Below are positions 1-5,829 of a stretch of DNA of 7,542 nucleotides, piece by piece. The stretch comes from Thermoplasmata archaeon (GTDB lineage Archaea > Thermoplasmatota > Thermoplasmata > GCA-020350865). Position 1 is the first letter of the stretch; every line of letters starts with the position of its first letter. The notes below the pieces were generated by a model. It was not told the origin of the DNA. It made no database searches and was given only the letters and a program-made list of their open reading frames with translations. The stretch is taken from the NCBI GenBank assembly GCA_020350865.1, contig CP070726.1, forward strand, positions 2,151,397 through 2,158,938, written 5' to 3'. Both the position numbers and the translations under genes were made by a program.

Positions 1-395
1 AGCTTCTTCCGGAATGGTTTACGAAGACAGGTATCGAGTATATGAGTACTGATCTTCGGTTTCAACACGGATTTATCGCTGTAAACGATACGCGAGTAGT
101 TGGTTTTATATCATTCTTTGTCACCGAAGGTATGGGACATATAGGATGGATTGGAATGCTACCTGAGTTTCATCGGCAGGGGATTGGCCGAAAACTCGTA
201 GACCAGTTGATTTCCGAACTTAGCCAAAAAGGAGTTCATGAATTGCGTGTCAACACTCTTGGTGACTCGGTGGAATACGAACCCTATGAAAGAACCAGAG
301 CCTTTTACAGGGGCATAGGATTTAAGGATTTTCGGAGATTGAAACAGAACAATCCTGAGTGCCCAGAACAATTAATAATGGTCAAGTACATCTGA
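1..395 (+). CDS. GNAT-family N-acetyltransferase, 5' end cut by the window edge
   Basis: This is the C-terminal 130 residues of a Gcn5-related acetyltransferase, which transfers acetyl from acetyl-CoA to an amine; its substrate is unknown. The frame is open to the window edge (first full codon at base 3). An in-frame ATG at 42 is probably internal, because the residues before it (LPEWFTKTGIEY) read like the normal N-terminal half of small GNATs and no Shine-Dalgarno precedes that ATG. Visible family features are the beta strands around VVGFISFF, the acetyl-CoA loop in PEFHRQGIGRKLV, and the C-terminal AFYRGIGFK segment typical of motif B. The loop has His where Gln or Arg usually opens the Q/RxxGxG motif, a common variant. 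The cupin gene follows after 26 bases on the same strand, so the two are probably co-transcribed. The family call is firm; the function is open. Confidence 0.88.
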   Translation, partial: LLPEWFTKTGIEYMSTDLRFQHGFIAVNDTRVVGFISFFVTEGMGHIGWIGMLPEFHRQGIGRKLVDQLISELSQKGVHELRVNTLGDSVEYEPYERTRAFYRGIGFKDFRRLKQNNPECPEQLIMVKYI

Positions 396-409
396 TCATA
401 TTCACATGC

Positions 410-415
410 AGGAGG
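410..415 (+). promoter_or_regulatory. Shine-Dalgarno deciding the cupin start
   Basis: AGGAGG lies six bases before the ATG at 422. It fixes the cupin start there, although the reading frame stays open back to an ATG at 359 inside the upstream acetyltransferase gene. Confidence 0.75.
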
Positions 416-421
416 ATTGAC

Positions 422-772
422 ATGTCGAACACGGAAAAGGTAAAGCCATATCCTGATATTATTACCCAACTCCCCGAAGCCGACATCGCTTTCAAAGGCA
501 TCAGGGGATGGCTTTCCCAGGGAAAAGACCACCAGATAGTATTTTTCGATATAGAGCCCATCGGAAAGATCACGGAGCACAAGCACGGGGCCCAGTGGGG
601 AATCGTTATAGAGGGAGAGATGGAGCTTACAATAGGCGGAACCACCAAAACCTATAAAAGAGGGGATTCCTACCTCATTCCTGATGGGGTGCTGCATTCT
701 GCGGAATTTAAAAGAAGAACATGGGCACTGGATTTCTTTGCTGATAAGGACAGATACAAAATAAAGGATTGA
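422..772 (+). CDS. Small single-domain cupin protein
   Basis: A 116-residue protein spanning one conserved beta-barrel cupin domain. Cupin motif 1 is visible at about residues 48-66 (GKITEHKHGAQWGIVIEGE), with metal-ligand candidates His53 and His55. The usual Glu ligand seems to be replaced by Gln58. Motif 2 is at residues 81-94 (GDSYLIPDGVLHSA), with the PxG turn and third ligand His92. The protein is therefore probably a soluble metal-binding cupin, but single-domain cupins include isomerases, dioxygenases and simple ligand binders, and nothing here selects among them. It lies 26 bases after the acetyltransferase and 43 bases before the alpha/beta hydrolase, which suggests one transcription unit. 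The start at 422 is supported by a strong ribosome binding site and by loss of family-like sequence upstream. The fold call is confident, the activity unknown. Confidence 0.9.
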   Translation: MSNTEKVKPYPDIITQLPEADIAFKGIRGWLSQGKDHQIVFFDIEPIGKITEHKHGAQWGIVIEGEMELTIGGTTKTYKRGDSYLIPDGVLHSAEFKRRTWALDFFADKDRYKIKD

Positions 773-815
773 TACCAAATTAATTTCTATAAGAAGAATA
801 TTGAAAGTGGATAGT

Positions 816-1691
816 ATGTCAACAGATTCGATTTATAAGAATGAAGAAGGAAAAGAGAAAATCCTAAAATTATATGATAGAGCTCTAAATGAACTAAAAG
901 TTAAATACGATTCCCAAATGGTTTCCACGAGATTTGGCAATACACATGTACTGATCATAGGTCCAGAAGCCGGGATACCCATCATGATATTCCAGGGCGG
1001 AAATACTGTCAATCCCCTGACCCTCTCATGGTTTAGACCCCTGCTGAATGAATACCGCGTTTACGCCCCTGACACCATCGGTCACCCCGGATTGAGCTCC
1101 GAAAATAGAATCTCCCCTCTCGATGACAGTTTTGGGAAATGGACCATTGACCTTTTGGATCATTTTGATATCCGGAGGGCCAATTTGATAGGCCCGTCCT
1201 ACGGAGCTGGAATAATTCTCAGGACCGCATCCTATGCACCGGACAGGATTTCACGGGCCGTTCTACTGGTTCCTTCGGGAATAGCCACAGGCTCAATGGC
1301 AAAAATGATGTTTAAAATCGTATTTCCCATGTTTATGTACCGGGCATTTCCAAGGGAGAAAAGGCTGAAAAAAGCGGTAAAACCCATGATGTCCGAGGAG
1401 ATTGACAAGATATCCCTTGATGTTATCGGTTCGATATTTCGTTATGTCAAACTTGAAACAAAAATGCCCAAAATATCGACAAAAGAGGAGCTTGCGAAAT
1501 TCAAAGCCCCAACAATGGTTTTTTCCTCTGAAAACGATATATTCTTTCCCGCATCCAAGGTGAATCCCCGAGCGAAAGAAATCATTCCAAACCCGGTGGC
1601 GGTTGAAACTCTCAAAGGAAACGGACACTTTCCCTCAAAAAGCGCAAAGGTTTTCATAAACAAGAAGATTAAGGAATTTATTATGGATTGA
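816..1691 (+). CDS. Alpha/beta-hydrolase fold protein
   Basis: A 291-residue serine hydrolase of the alpha/beta fold, probably cytoplasmic; no signal peptide is visible. The oxyanion region is FQGGNT (about residue 60), where the family usually has HGG. The strand-loop YAPDTIGHPGLS (83-94) is typical. The nucleophile elbow is GPSYGAG, with Ser128 the predicted nucleophile. Asp241 (in ENDIFFP) and His271 (in GNGHFP) complete the triad, so the enzyme looks catalytically intact. A lid-like insertion with basic, Met-rich helices occupies about residues 160-215. The substrate is unknown; carboxylesterase or lipase-like activity is the default expectation. I chose ATG 816 over an in-frame TTG at 801, because GTGG at 807-810 can act as a weak ribosome site and the five extra residues add nothing family-like. 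It follows the cupin by 43 bases, possibly in the same operon. Confidence 0.88.
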   Translation: MSTDSIYKNEEGKEKILKLYDRALNELKVKYDSQMVSTRFGNTHVLIIGPEAGIPIMIFQGGNTVNPLTLSWFRPLLNEYRVYAPDTIGHPGLSSENRISPLDDSFGKWTIDLLDHFDIRRANLIGPSYGAGIILRTASYAPDRISRAVLLVPSGIATGSMAKMMFKIVFPMFMYRAFPREKRLKKAVKPMMSEEIDKISLDVIGSIFRYVKLETKMPKISTKEELAKFKAPTMVFSSENDIFFPASKVNPRAKEIIPNPVAVETLKGNGHFPSKSAKVFINKKIKEFIMD

Positions 1692-1840
1692 ACGAGGATT
1701 ACAAGAATTTATGGTGGTATATGCAGAGGTTTGTGGGACGCAATCCTTTAATTGCAAACTATAAGAATGATAGCAATAAAACGGGCTGTAAATTTGCGAT
1801 TTAATGCATAAGTATGGGTATCATGGCTGGTTTTATTAAA

Positions 1841-1860
1841 GGATAATATTATATCGGTTA
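1841..1860 (+). promoter_or_regulatory. Possible archaeal promoter (TATA-like) for the zinc-ribbon membrane gene
   Basis: The 205-base gap 1692-1896 has no credible gene. Near its end is an A/T-rich stretch, TAATATTATAT (1844-1854), about 48 bases before the ATG at 1897. A transcript starting about 25 bases downstream would have a leader of some 20 bases holding the weak AGGT at 1885-1888. A second A/T run (TTTTATTAAA, 1831-1840) is an alternative. The call rests on composition and spacing only. Confidence 0.35.
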
Positions 1861-1896
1861 AGATAATTCGGTAGAAATTGATACAGGTCGGTTGCA

Positions 1897-2442
1897 ATGG
1901 GAACAAGTCGAGAGTACAAACCCAATTACTTATTGATCGGATTAGGTGCCGTTGGGGCTGTATTACTGACAATGAGGATTATTCTATATATTTTCAATAA
2001 CGAACAATTATTTGAAGAACGAGTCCGGCCAATTGAAATTGGTTACATTATAATTCGCCTTCTGAGTGCCCAGTTTGTGTACCTGGATGCAAGTAAAATC
2101 GACGCCGGGAAGGCATATCCAGAACAAAAGACCTTCAGATCCCTGACATGGACACCCGTGAGCTGGGCAGTTCTGGTCTTTGTACTCTGGATCATATTTT
2201 TCCCGAAATATCTGTCCAGGCGGGGGGAGATTTTCTGGCAGAATATCTCGGTTGAGTACAAGACCTTGAAAGCCATTGAGCGCGAAATCAAGCCCCAAAA
2301 GGAGGTCCAGCCCACCCCAGAGAGCTCGAAATACAGCGATAATGTCCGCTTCTGCCCGCGTTGTAACACGCCTTATCCCATAACGATGCTAAAACATTCT
2401 AAGCACTGCATCGTATGCGGTGAAATGTTAGAAGAAGAATAG
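1897..2442 (+). CDS. Two-helix membrane protein with C-terminal zinc ribbon
   Basis: A 181-residue protein I do not recognise by name. Two hydrophobic segments are visible, at about residues 11-33 and 87-106. The segment between them holds a third weakly hydrophobic stretch (IGYIIIRLLSAQFVYLDA, about 48-65) that looks more amphipathic. The second helix is preceded by TPVSWAV and followed by FFPKYLSRR, a pattern I associate with short membrane anchors next to zinc-ribbon modules. Positive charge after this helix suggests the C-terminal tail is cytoplasmic. The tail runs through a charged linker (EIKPQKEVQPTPESS) to a four-cysteine ribbon: Cys153, Cys156, Cys171 and Cys174 (CPRC...CIVC). Membrane attachment and zinc binding are inferred from these motifs; no activity can be assigned. 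It converges on the glycosyltransferase gene, leaving 28 bases between the stop codons. Confidence 0.8.
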   Translation: MGTSREYKPNYLLIGLGAVGAVLLTMRIILYIFNNEQLFEERVRPIEIGYIIIRLLSAQFVYLDASKIDAGKAYPEQKTFRSLTWTPVSWAVLVFVLWIIFFPKYLSRRGEIFWQNISVEYKTLKAIEREIKPQKEVQPTPESSKYSDNVRFCPRCNTPYPITMLKHSKHCIVCGEMLEEE

Positions 2443-2470
2443 TATCCTTTAAGCCAAATTACAATGCGTC

Positions 2471-3163
2471 CTACTTTTCTATAATCCATCTGTACAGGAA
2501 TTTCGGGCGCAGTCCGAGCATGTTCAGGAAGACAGCCAGGGAGAAAAAGGCCGTCAACCTGAATTTGCCCTTGGCATGATAGCGCCTGGGGGATGTGACA
2601 ATCAACCTGTCTATCTGGCCCAGCCTGCCGTATTTTTTGGCTTTTTTGCAGAACTCCACATCCTCCAAGAAAGGTATTTCATCATAGCCACCCACCTTAT
2701 CGAAAACATCCTTTCTTATAAATATCCCGAAATCTCCGAAGAATATCTGTGTCATCCTGGTGCGCAGGTTTCCAAATGCACTGGCCAGTTTAAAAAAGGA
2801 ATCGGGATTGGAAAAACTGTGGGTGAAGCCCCCTCCTATCATCCGCTCCTCATTGATTTCCTTTTCAATCAAGGGAAGTGAATCACGGGCTATATGGCTG
2901 TCCACATGCAAAAACAGGAGGTTATCACCTTCGGCTGCATCTGCCCCCCTGTTCATCTGTTGGGCCCTGCCTAGGGAACCGCTCAAAACCTTCAGTGGAT
3001 GGCCTAAATCCTCCTTTAAATCCCTAATTTCATCTAGGGTGCCATCCGTACTCCCGCCGTCAACGATTATAAGTTCAAAATCTCCCTGAAGCTCGCCCAT
3101 ATTCTTGAAAAAGGGCCTGATATTGTCCCTCTCGTTCAAAACAGGTGTAATAATGGATATCAT
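2471..3163 (-). CDS. Family 2 glycosyltransferase, rSAM/selenodomain-associated transferase 2 type (TIGR04283)
   Basis: A 230-residue GT-A fold glycosyltransferase expected to transfer a sugar from a nucleotide-sugar donor. From the N-terminus: SIITPVLNE (3-11), VDGGSTDGT (34-42), GRAQQMNRGA (65-74), the metal-binding LFLHVDS with Asp88, GDFGIFIRKDVFDKVGGY (142-159) and the FLEDVEF acid motif (164-170). The tail VTSPRRYHAKGKFR plus a hydrophobic stretch (about 207-220) may touch the membrane. This order and spacing match TIGR04283, a family associated with arsenosugar-type radical SAM loci in bacteria. The start is placed at ATG 3163 because the family begins at this strand, and GGGG (3170-3173 on the minus strand) gives a weak ribosome site six bases upstream; the frame is open 21 codons further. 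It is transcribed divergently from the radical SAM operon, which also holds its usual partner family, so a shared pathway is likely. The acceptor is unknown. Confidence 0.9.
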   Translation of the reverse strand: MISIITPVLNERDNIRPFFKNMGELQGDFELIIVDGGSTDGTLDEIRDLKEDLGHPLKVLSGSLGRAQQMNRGADAAEGDNLLFLHVDSHIARDSLPLIEKEINEERMIGGGFTHSFSNPDSFFKLASAFGNLRTRMTQIFFGDFGIFIRKDVFDKVGGYDEIPFLEDVEFCKKAKKYGRLGQIDRLIVTSPRRYHAKGKFRLTAFFSLAVFLNMLGLRPKFLYRWIIEK

Positions 3164-3227
3164 GATAAACCCCGAAATCAGGAATCGGAAACTTACAACA
3201 TGGACCTTTCTTTGAGGTAGGAACAAT

Positions 3228-3241
3228 CAAATATTTAATAA
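3228..3241. promoter_or_regulatory. A/T-rich element in the divergent intergenic region, possible two-way promoter
   Basis: The 104 bases between the divergent starts (3164-3267) contain one strong A/T run, around CAAATATTTAATAATTG. On the plus strand it is centred about 33 bases before the TTG at 3268, giving a very short leader. On the minus strand its complement (TTATTAAATATTT) lies about 70 bases before the glycosyltransferase ATG, allowing a leader near 45 bases. Either or both could be TATA boxes. A single element would place both transcripts under one control region. This is inferred from base composition and spacing. Confidence 0.4.
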
Positions 3242-3267
3242 TTGATACATGCCGTGAGGTAAGAGGT

Positions 3268-3927
3268 TTGAAGTTTAATTACAAGAAATTGATGACGTCA
3301 GGAAACGGTATTCTCATACTGGGTGTAGTATGGCTCCTCTTCTGGCTGGGCCCGGCATTCTCTCTTTTTGAGGAGGATTCCAGGTGGGGGCACAATTTTG
3401 CAATACCCATAATATTCATCAATGTGGGACTGGCCTATAACGTTCCAAAAATATCATGTCAGCTCACGGCTGCAGTTGCATCGTTTCTCACAATCCCCAT
3501 TCTCATAGATTTTTTACCCTGGGACCTGTCCACCATAATTGCATGTATATTTCTGGGTATATTCTTCCTATTGTATGTAATCGAGAAAAATAGAAAAACA
3601 GAGCTCATCAACCCAAACAAGCGTTTGAGGGCATGGCTAAAAATGCACCTCATGACCTTTGCATACTTCGGCCTCGTGCACATGACAATCATATTCTTTC
3701 TCGTCAGGTGGAACAACTGGGACGCCTTTGGAAGATATTTACCAGAAGAGCAGGAGGATATAGACACAATCATATTCAATGCGATGCTCGTGATCCTCAC
3801 ACTGTTTGCCATTATGGAACGCTTCGTAAAGAAGATAGGCAGATTCAATATGCCCAAGACAGGATTCGTCTGGTCCATATTAATGGTGATAGTTCCGCTT
3901 ATTGCCATCGGTCTTTCAGGAGACTAG
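3268..3927 (+). CDS. Polytopic membrane protein of unknown function, first gene of the radical SAM operon
   Basis: A 219-residue integral membrane protein with six or seven predicted helices: about residues 14-33, 44-59, 64-84, 88-105, 127-147, 166-183 and 199-216. The loop 106-126 is strongly basic (EKNRKTELINPNKRLRAWLK) and probably cytoplasmic; the acidic loop near 159-166 (PEEQEDID) is probably on the other face. I recognise no transporter signature, catalytic motif or named family. The start is TTG 3268, with GAGGT seven bases upstream; the alternative ATG 3292 would cost only eight residues. The stop codon ends two bases before the radical SAM ATG, whose ribosome site lies inside this gene, so translation is probably coupled. 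That places the protein in the same process, perhaps as a membrane acceptor site, exporter or lipid-side enzyme. Topology is seen; the role is inferred. Confidence 0.82.
   Translation: MKFNYKKLMTSGNGILILGVVWLLFWLGPAFSLFEEDSRWGHNFAIPIIFINVGLAYNVPKISCQLTAAVASFLTIPILIDFLPWDLSTIIACIFLGIFFLLYVIEKNRKTELINPNKRLRAWLKMHLMTFAYFGLVHMTIIFFLVRWNNWDAFGRYLPEEQEDIDTIIFNAMLVILTLFAIMERFVKKIGRFNMPKTGFVWSILMVIVPLIAIGLSGD
3918..3922 (+). promoter_or_regulatory. Shine-Dalgarno of the radical SAM gene, inside the upstream gene
   Basis: AGGAG lies seven bases before ATG 3930 and within the last codons of the membrane protein gene. It settles the radical SAM start, although the frame is open almost 300 bases further upstream, and it implies translational coupling. 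Confidence 0.75.
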
Positions 3928-3929
3928 TC

Positions 3930-4979
3930 ATGACGAACAACAATCCGGCTGCCCACAGCTGCATTCACCCGGATACGGAAGAGCTGACCAGGTATTTCGA
4001 GCAGAACAAGGTGTACACAGTGCAGATAGAATCGAACCTGGCCTGCTCCCAGGGATGCCTCTACTGCTACGCTTCTTCAGATACATCCCAGAACAGGGAA
4101 CTACCAGACGAGGTAATAAAATCCGTTCTGGACTCGGCTGACAGGATGGGCATCAGGGCTGTTGACTGGCTGGGAGGGGACCCCCTTGTCAGAGAGGGCT
4201 GGGACAGATTGATGGAATATGCAGAAGAAAGGGGCTTGAAGAACAACATCTGGACCAGCGGTCTGCCACTCAGGGATATGGATGCCGCCAAAAAGGCAGT
4301 GGAGCTATCAGTCAGTGGGTTTATATCGGTGCATCTGGACACACTGGATGAGAACCTCTACAGGAAGCTGCATACCGGGCCTGCGGACAATATTAAGGCC
4401 ATACTTCAGGGAGTGGACAATGTGTTAACCCTGGGCAAGAGCCCGGAGTGCGTATTCAACTGCATCACGTTTACCAGGGATCTGGCGGGAGAGGATGTCA
4501 GGCGGACCATGAGTTATTTCTTCGAGGAAAAGGGTGTTAGAACCTGTCTTACCCAGATGTGCGGTGTGGGCCTGGCCCAAAAGCATCCGGAATGGATTCC
4601 GGCACTGGAAGATATCAGGGAAGCAGTTATGGCCAGGGATGAGATCAACTACCCTGCAGCAGATATATCAATGAGCACAATGGATGCTAACAAATACTAC
4701 TGCGGTGGGGCGATCTGCGTTACAGTTGACGGCGATGTTACACCCTGCTCCGTGATCAGGAAAGGATACGGCAACGTACTTTCCGAGCCTTTTGAAACCA
4801 TAGTTGAGAGGAACAGGGAATCGCTGCTCTATACGGAATTGCGGGACAGCCGCAATCTGCCCGGGGGCTGCCAAACATGTGAAAATAACTCCATATGCTG
4901 GGGGTGCAGGGCCCTGGCATATTACGAGGCAGGGGACATACTTGCGGCTGATCCCAAATGCTGGTTAACCAAGAATTGA
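3930..4979 (+). CDS. Radical SAM protein with C-terminal SPASM domain
   Basis: A 349-residue soluble iron-sulfur enzyme. The SAM-binding cluster motif CSQGCLYC provides Cys39, Cys43 and Cys46 (CX3CX2C), followed by GGDP at 82-85, the variant of GGEP that contacts SAM. The C-terminal part is a SPASM domain. Cys258-X9-Gly268-X4-Cys273 fits the first half; Cys314-X2-Cys317-X5-Cys323-X2-Cys326 and Cys344 form the second, enough ligands for two auxiliary [4Fe-4S] clusters. The ending CWGCRALAYYEAGDILAADPKCW resembles the NirJ/AhbC/AhbD style of SPASM tail, but no heme genes are nearby. The enzyme should cleave SAM to a 5'-deoxyadenosyl radical; the substrate is unknown. It is not like ArsS, which has a different C-terminal domain. 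It overlaps the operon start tightly (two bases after the membrane gene) and is followed after 23 bases by the methyltransferase. Extra cysteines (11, 263 and a pair in TCLTQMC) could add ligands. Confidence 0.92.
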   Translation: MTNNNPAAHSCIHPDTEELTRYFEQNKVYTVQIESNLACSQGCLYCYASSDTSQNRELPDEVIKSVLDSADRMGIRAVDWLGGDPLVREGWDRLMEYAEERGLKNNIWTSGLPLRDMDAAKKAVELSVSGFISVHLDTLDENLYRKLHTGPADNIKAILQGVDNVLTLGKSPECVFNCITFTRDLAGEDVRRTMSYFFEEKGVRTCLTQMCGVGLAQKHPEWIPALEDIREAVMARDEINYPAADISMSTMDANKYYCGGAICVTVDGDVTPCSVIRKGYGNVLSEPFETIVERNRESLLYTELRDSRNLPGGCQTCENNSICWGCRALAYYEAGDILAADPKCWLTKN

Positions 4980-4991
4980 GGCGATGTAATA

Positions 4992-4996
4992 GGGGG
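4992..4996 (+). promoter_or_regulatory. Ribosome binding site deciding the methyltransferase start
   Basis: GGGGG lies six bases before ATG 5003 and can pair with CCUCC using one G-U pair. It favours 5003 over the in-frame ATG at 4958, which would overlap the radical SAM gene and has no such site. Confidence 0.55.
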
Positions 4997-5002
4997 AAAG
5001 AA

Positions 5003-5815
5003 ATGACCGAAATTGTCAGAGGAAAGAGACTGGATTTTAAACTGGAGGATGTGCAGGCAGTGTACGAAGGACCGGTTGGTGTCCTGTGGGAGATGCTCAT
5101 GGGCGAGGAAATCCATGTGGGCGGAGCCCCCGAAACCGATATCCTGGCAGAGAAAGCAGGGATTACCGGTAAAACGCATGTCCTGGACATCTGCAGTGCC
5201 CTGGGTGGGCCGGCCAGACATCTGGCCAGAAAGTACGGTTGTAGGGTAACAGGCCTGGATGCCACGAAAAAGATGGTTGATGAAGCCAACAAAAGGACAG
5301 CGAAGACGGGGCTTGAAAGCCTCATTGCGTACAAACTCGGGGATTCCCTGGATATGCCCTTCGAAAAGAATTCCTTCGACGTGGTATGGGGCCAGGACGC
5401 CTGGTGCTATGTGGAAGACAAGAAAAAACTCATTGCAGAGGCAAAAAGGGTAATGAAACCTGAGGGGACTATTGCATTCACAGACTGGATCCAGACCGGG
5501 AGAATGAGCGATGAGGAATGGGAGTCTCTCAATACCTTCATGGTGTTTCCCTATGTGGAAACACTGGAGGGCTATGAGAACCTGTTAATCGGGGCAGGTT
5601 ATGATATTGTTGAGAAGGAAGACCTGTCAGAGGATTTTGCTAAACACTGCCACATGTACCAGGACAAGCTAAGAAGCGAACTCAAAGGCGGGATAATCGA
5701 GCAATACGGTGATGAGTTGTTCAAGGCCGCAGATGACGGGCTGGCTTTATGGGTTTCGGCAGCCGATGAAGTCAAGGTGGGCAGGGGAAGGTGGATTGGC
5801 AGGAAATTGAAATGA
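5003..5815 (+). CDS. Class I SAM-dependent methyltransferase (sarcosine/phosphoethanolamine N-methyltransferase-like)
   Basis: A 270-residue soluble Rossmann-fold methyltransferase. Motif I is VLDICSALGGPARHLA (60-75). The usual DxGxGxG is changed to Asp62-X-Cys64-X-Ala66-X-Gly68, a variant I know from some relatives. Asp86 in VTGLDAT is the expected ribose-binding acid. The post-II segment FDVVWGQDAWCYVEDKKKLIAEAKRVMKPEG and TIAFTDW closely follow the sarcosine/dimethylglycine and phosphoethanolamine N-methyltransferase group. The upstream MLMGEEIHVGGAPE resembles the N-terminal cap of these enzymes, and the C-terminus GRGRWIGRKL their last strand. I see no ArsM-style cysteine arrangement, so arsenite methylation is unlikely but not excluded. 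It sits 23 bases after the radical SAM gene and 14 bases before the DUF2064 transferase, so all are probably on one transcript. It may methylate the product or precursor of that pathway, on nitrogen or another atom. Confidence 0.9.
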   Translation: MTEIVRGKRLDFKLEDVQAVYEGPVGVLWEMLMGEEIHVGGAPETDILAEKAGITGKTHVLDICSALGGPARHLARKYGCRVTGLDATKKMVDEANKRTAKTGLESLIAYKLGDSLDMPFEKNSFDVVWGQDAWCYVEDKKKLIAEAKRVMKPEGTIAFTDWIQTGRMSDEEWESLNTFMVFPYVETLEGYENLLIGAGYDIVEKEDLSEDFAKHCHMYQDKLRSELKGGIIEQYGDELFKAADDGLALWVSAADEVKVGRGRWIGRKLK

Positions 5816-5829
5816 AATGTTGGATTTGA

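Noticed and set aside
1721..1804. 27-codon open frame in the gap after the hydrolase gene
   Set aside because: It has no ribosome site and no recognisable motif; the length is expected by chance in A/T-rich DNA.
3633..3929. In-frame N-terminal extension of the radical SAM protein by about 99 residues
   Set aside because: It lies wholly inside the membrane protein gene, reads as a low-complexity His/Arg-rich shadow with no family match, and a good ribosome site with ATG sits at 3930.
4977..4979. TGA of the radical SAM gene as a selenocysteine codon, suggested by the 'selenodomain' name of the neighbouring families
   Set aside because: The SPASM domain is already complete (last Cys344, then WLTKN); read-through gives only a few unconserved residues before the next stop, and no SECIS-like hairpin is apparent.
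4958..5002. Alternative upstream start (ATG 4958) for the methyltransferase
   Set aside because: It overlaps the end of the radical SAM gene and lacks a ribosome site; the ATG at 5003 has one and begins where family-like sequence begins.
4756..5334. 192-codon open frame on the minus strand
   Set aside because: It is antisense to the end of the radical SAM gene and the start of the methyltransferase, both firmly supported; its protein is Ser/Pro-rich with no recognisable domain.
3930..5815. Direct assignment of the radical SAM and methyltransferase genes as ArsS and ArsM
   Set aside because: The radical SAM protein has a SPASM tail rather than the ArsS C-terminal domain, and the methyltransferase lacks an ArsM-like cysteine set. 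Only the flanking transferases support an arsenosugar-type link.
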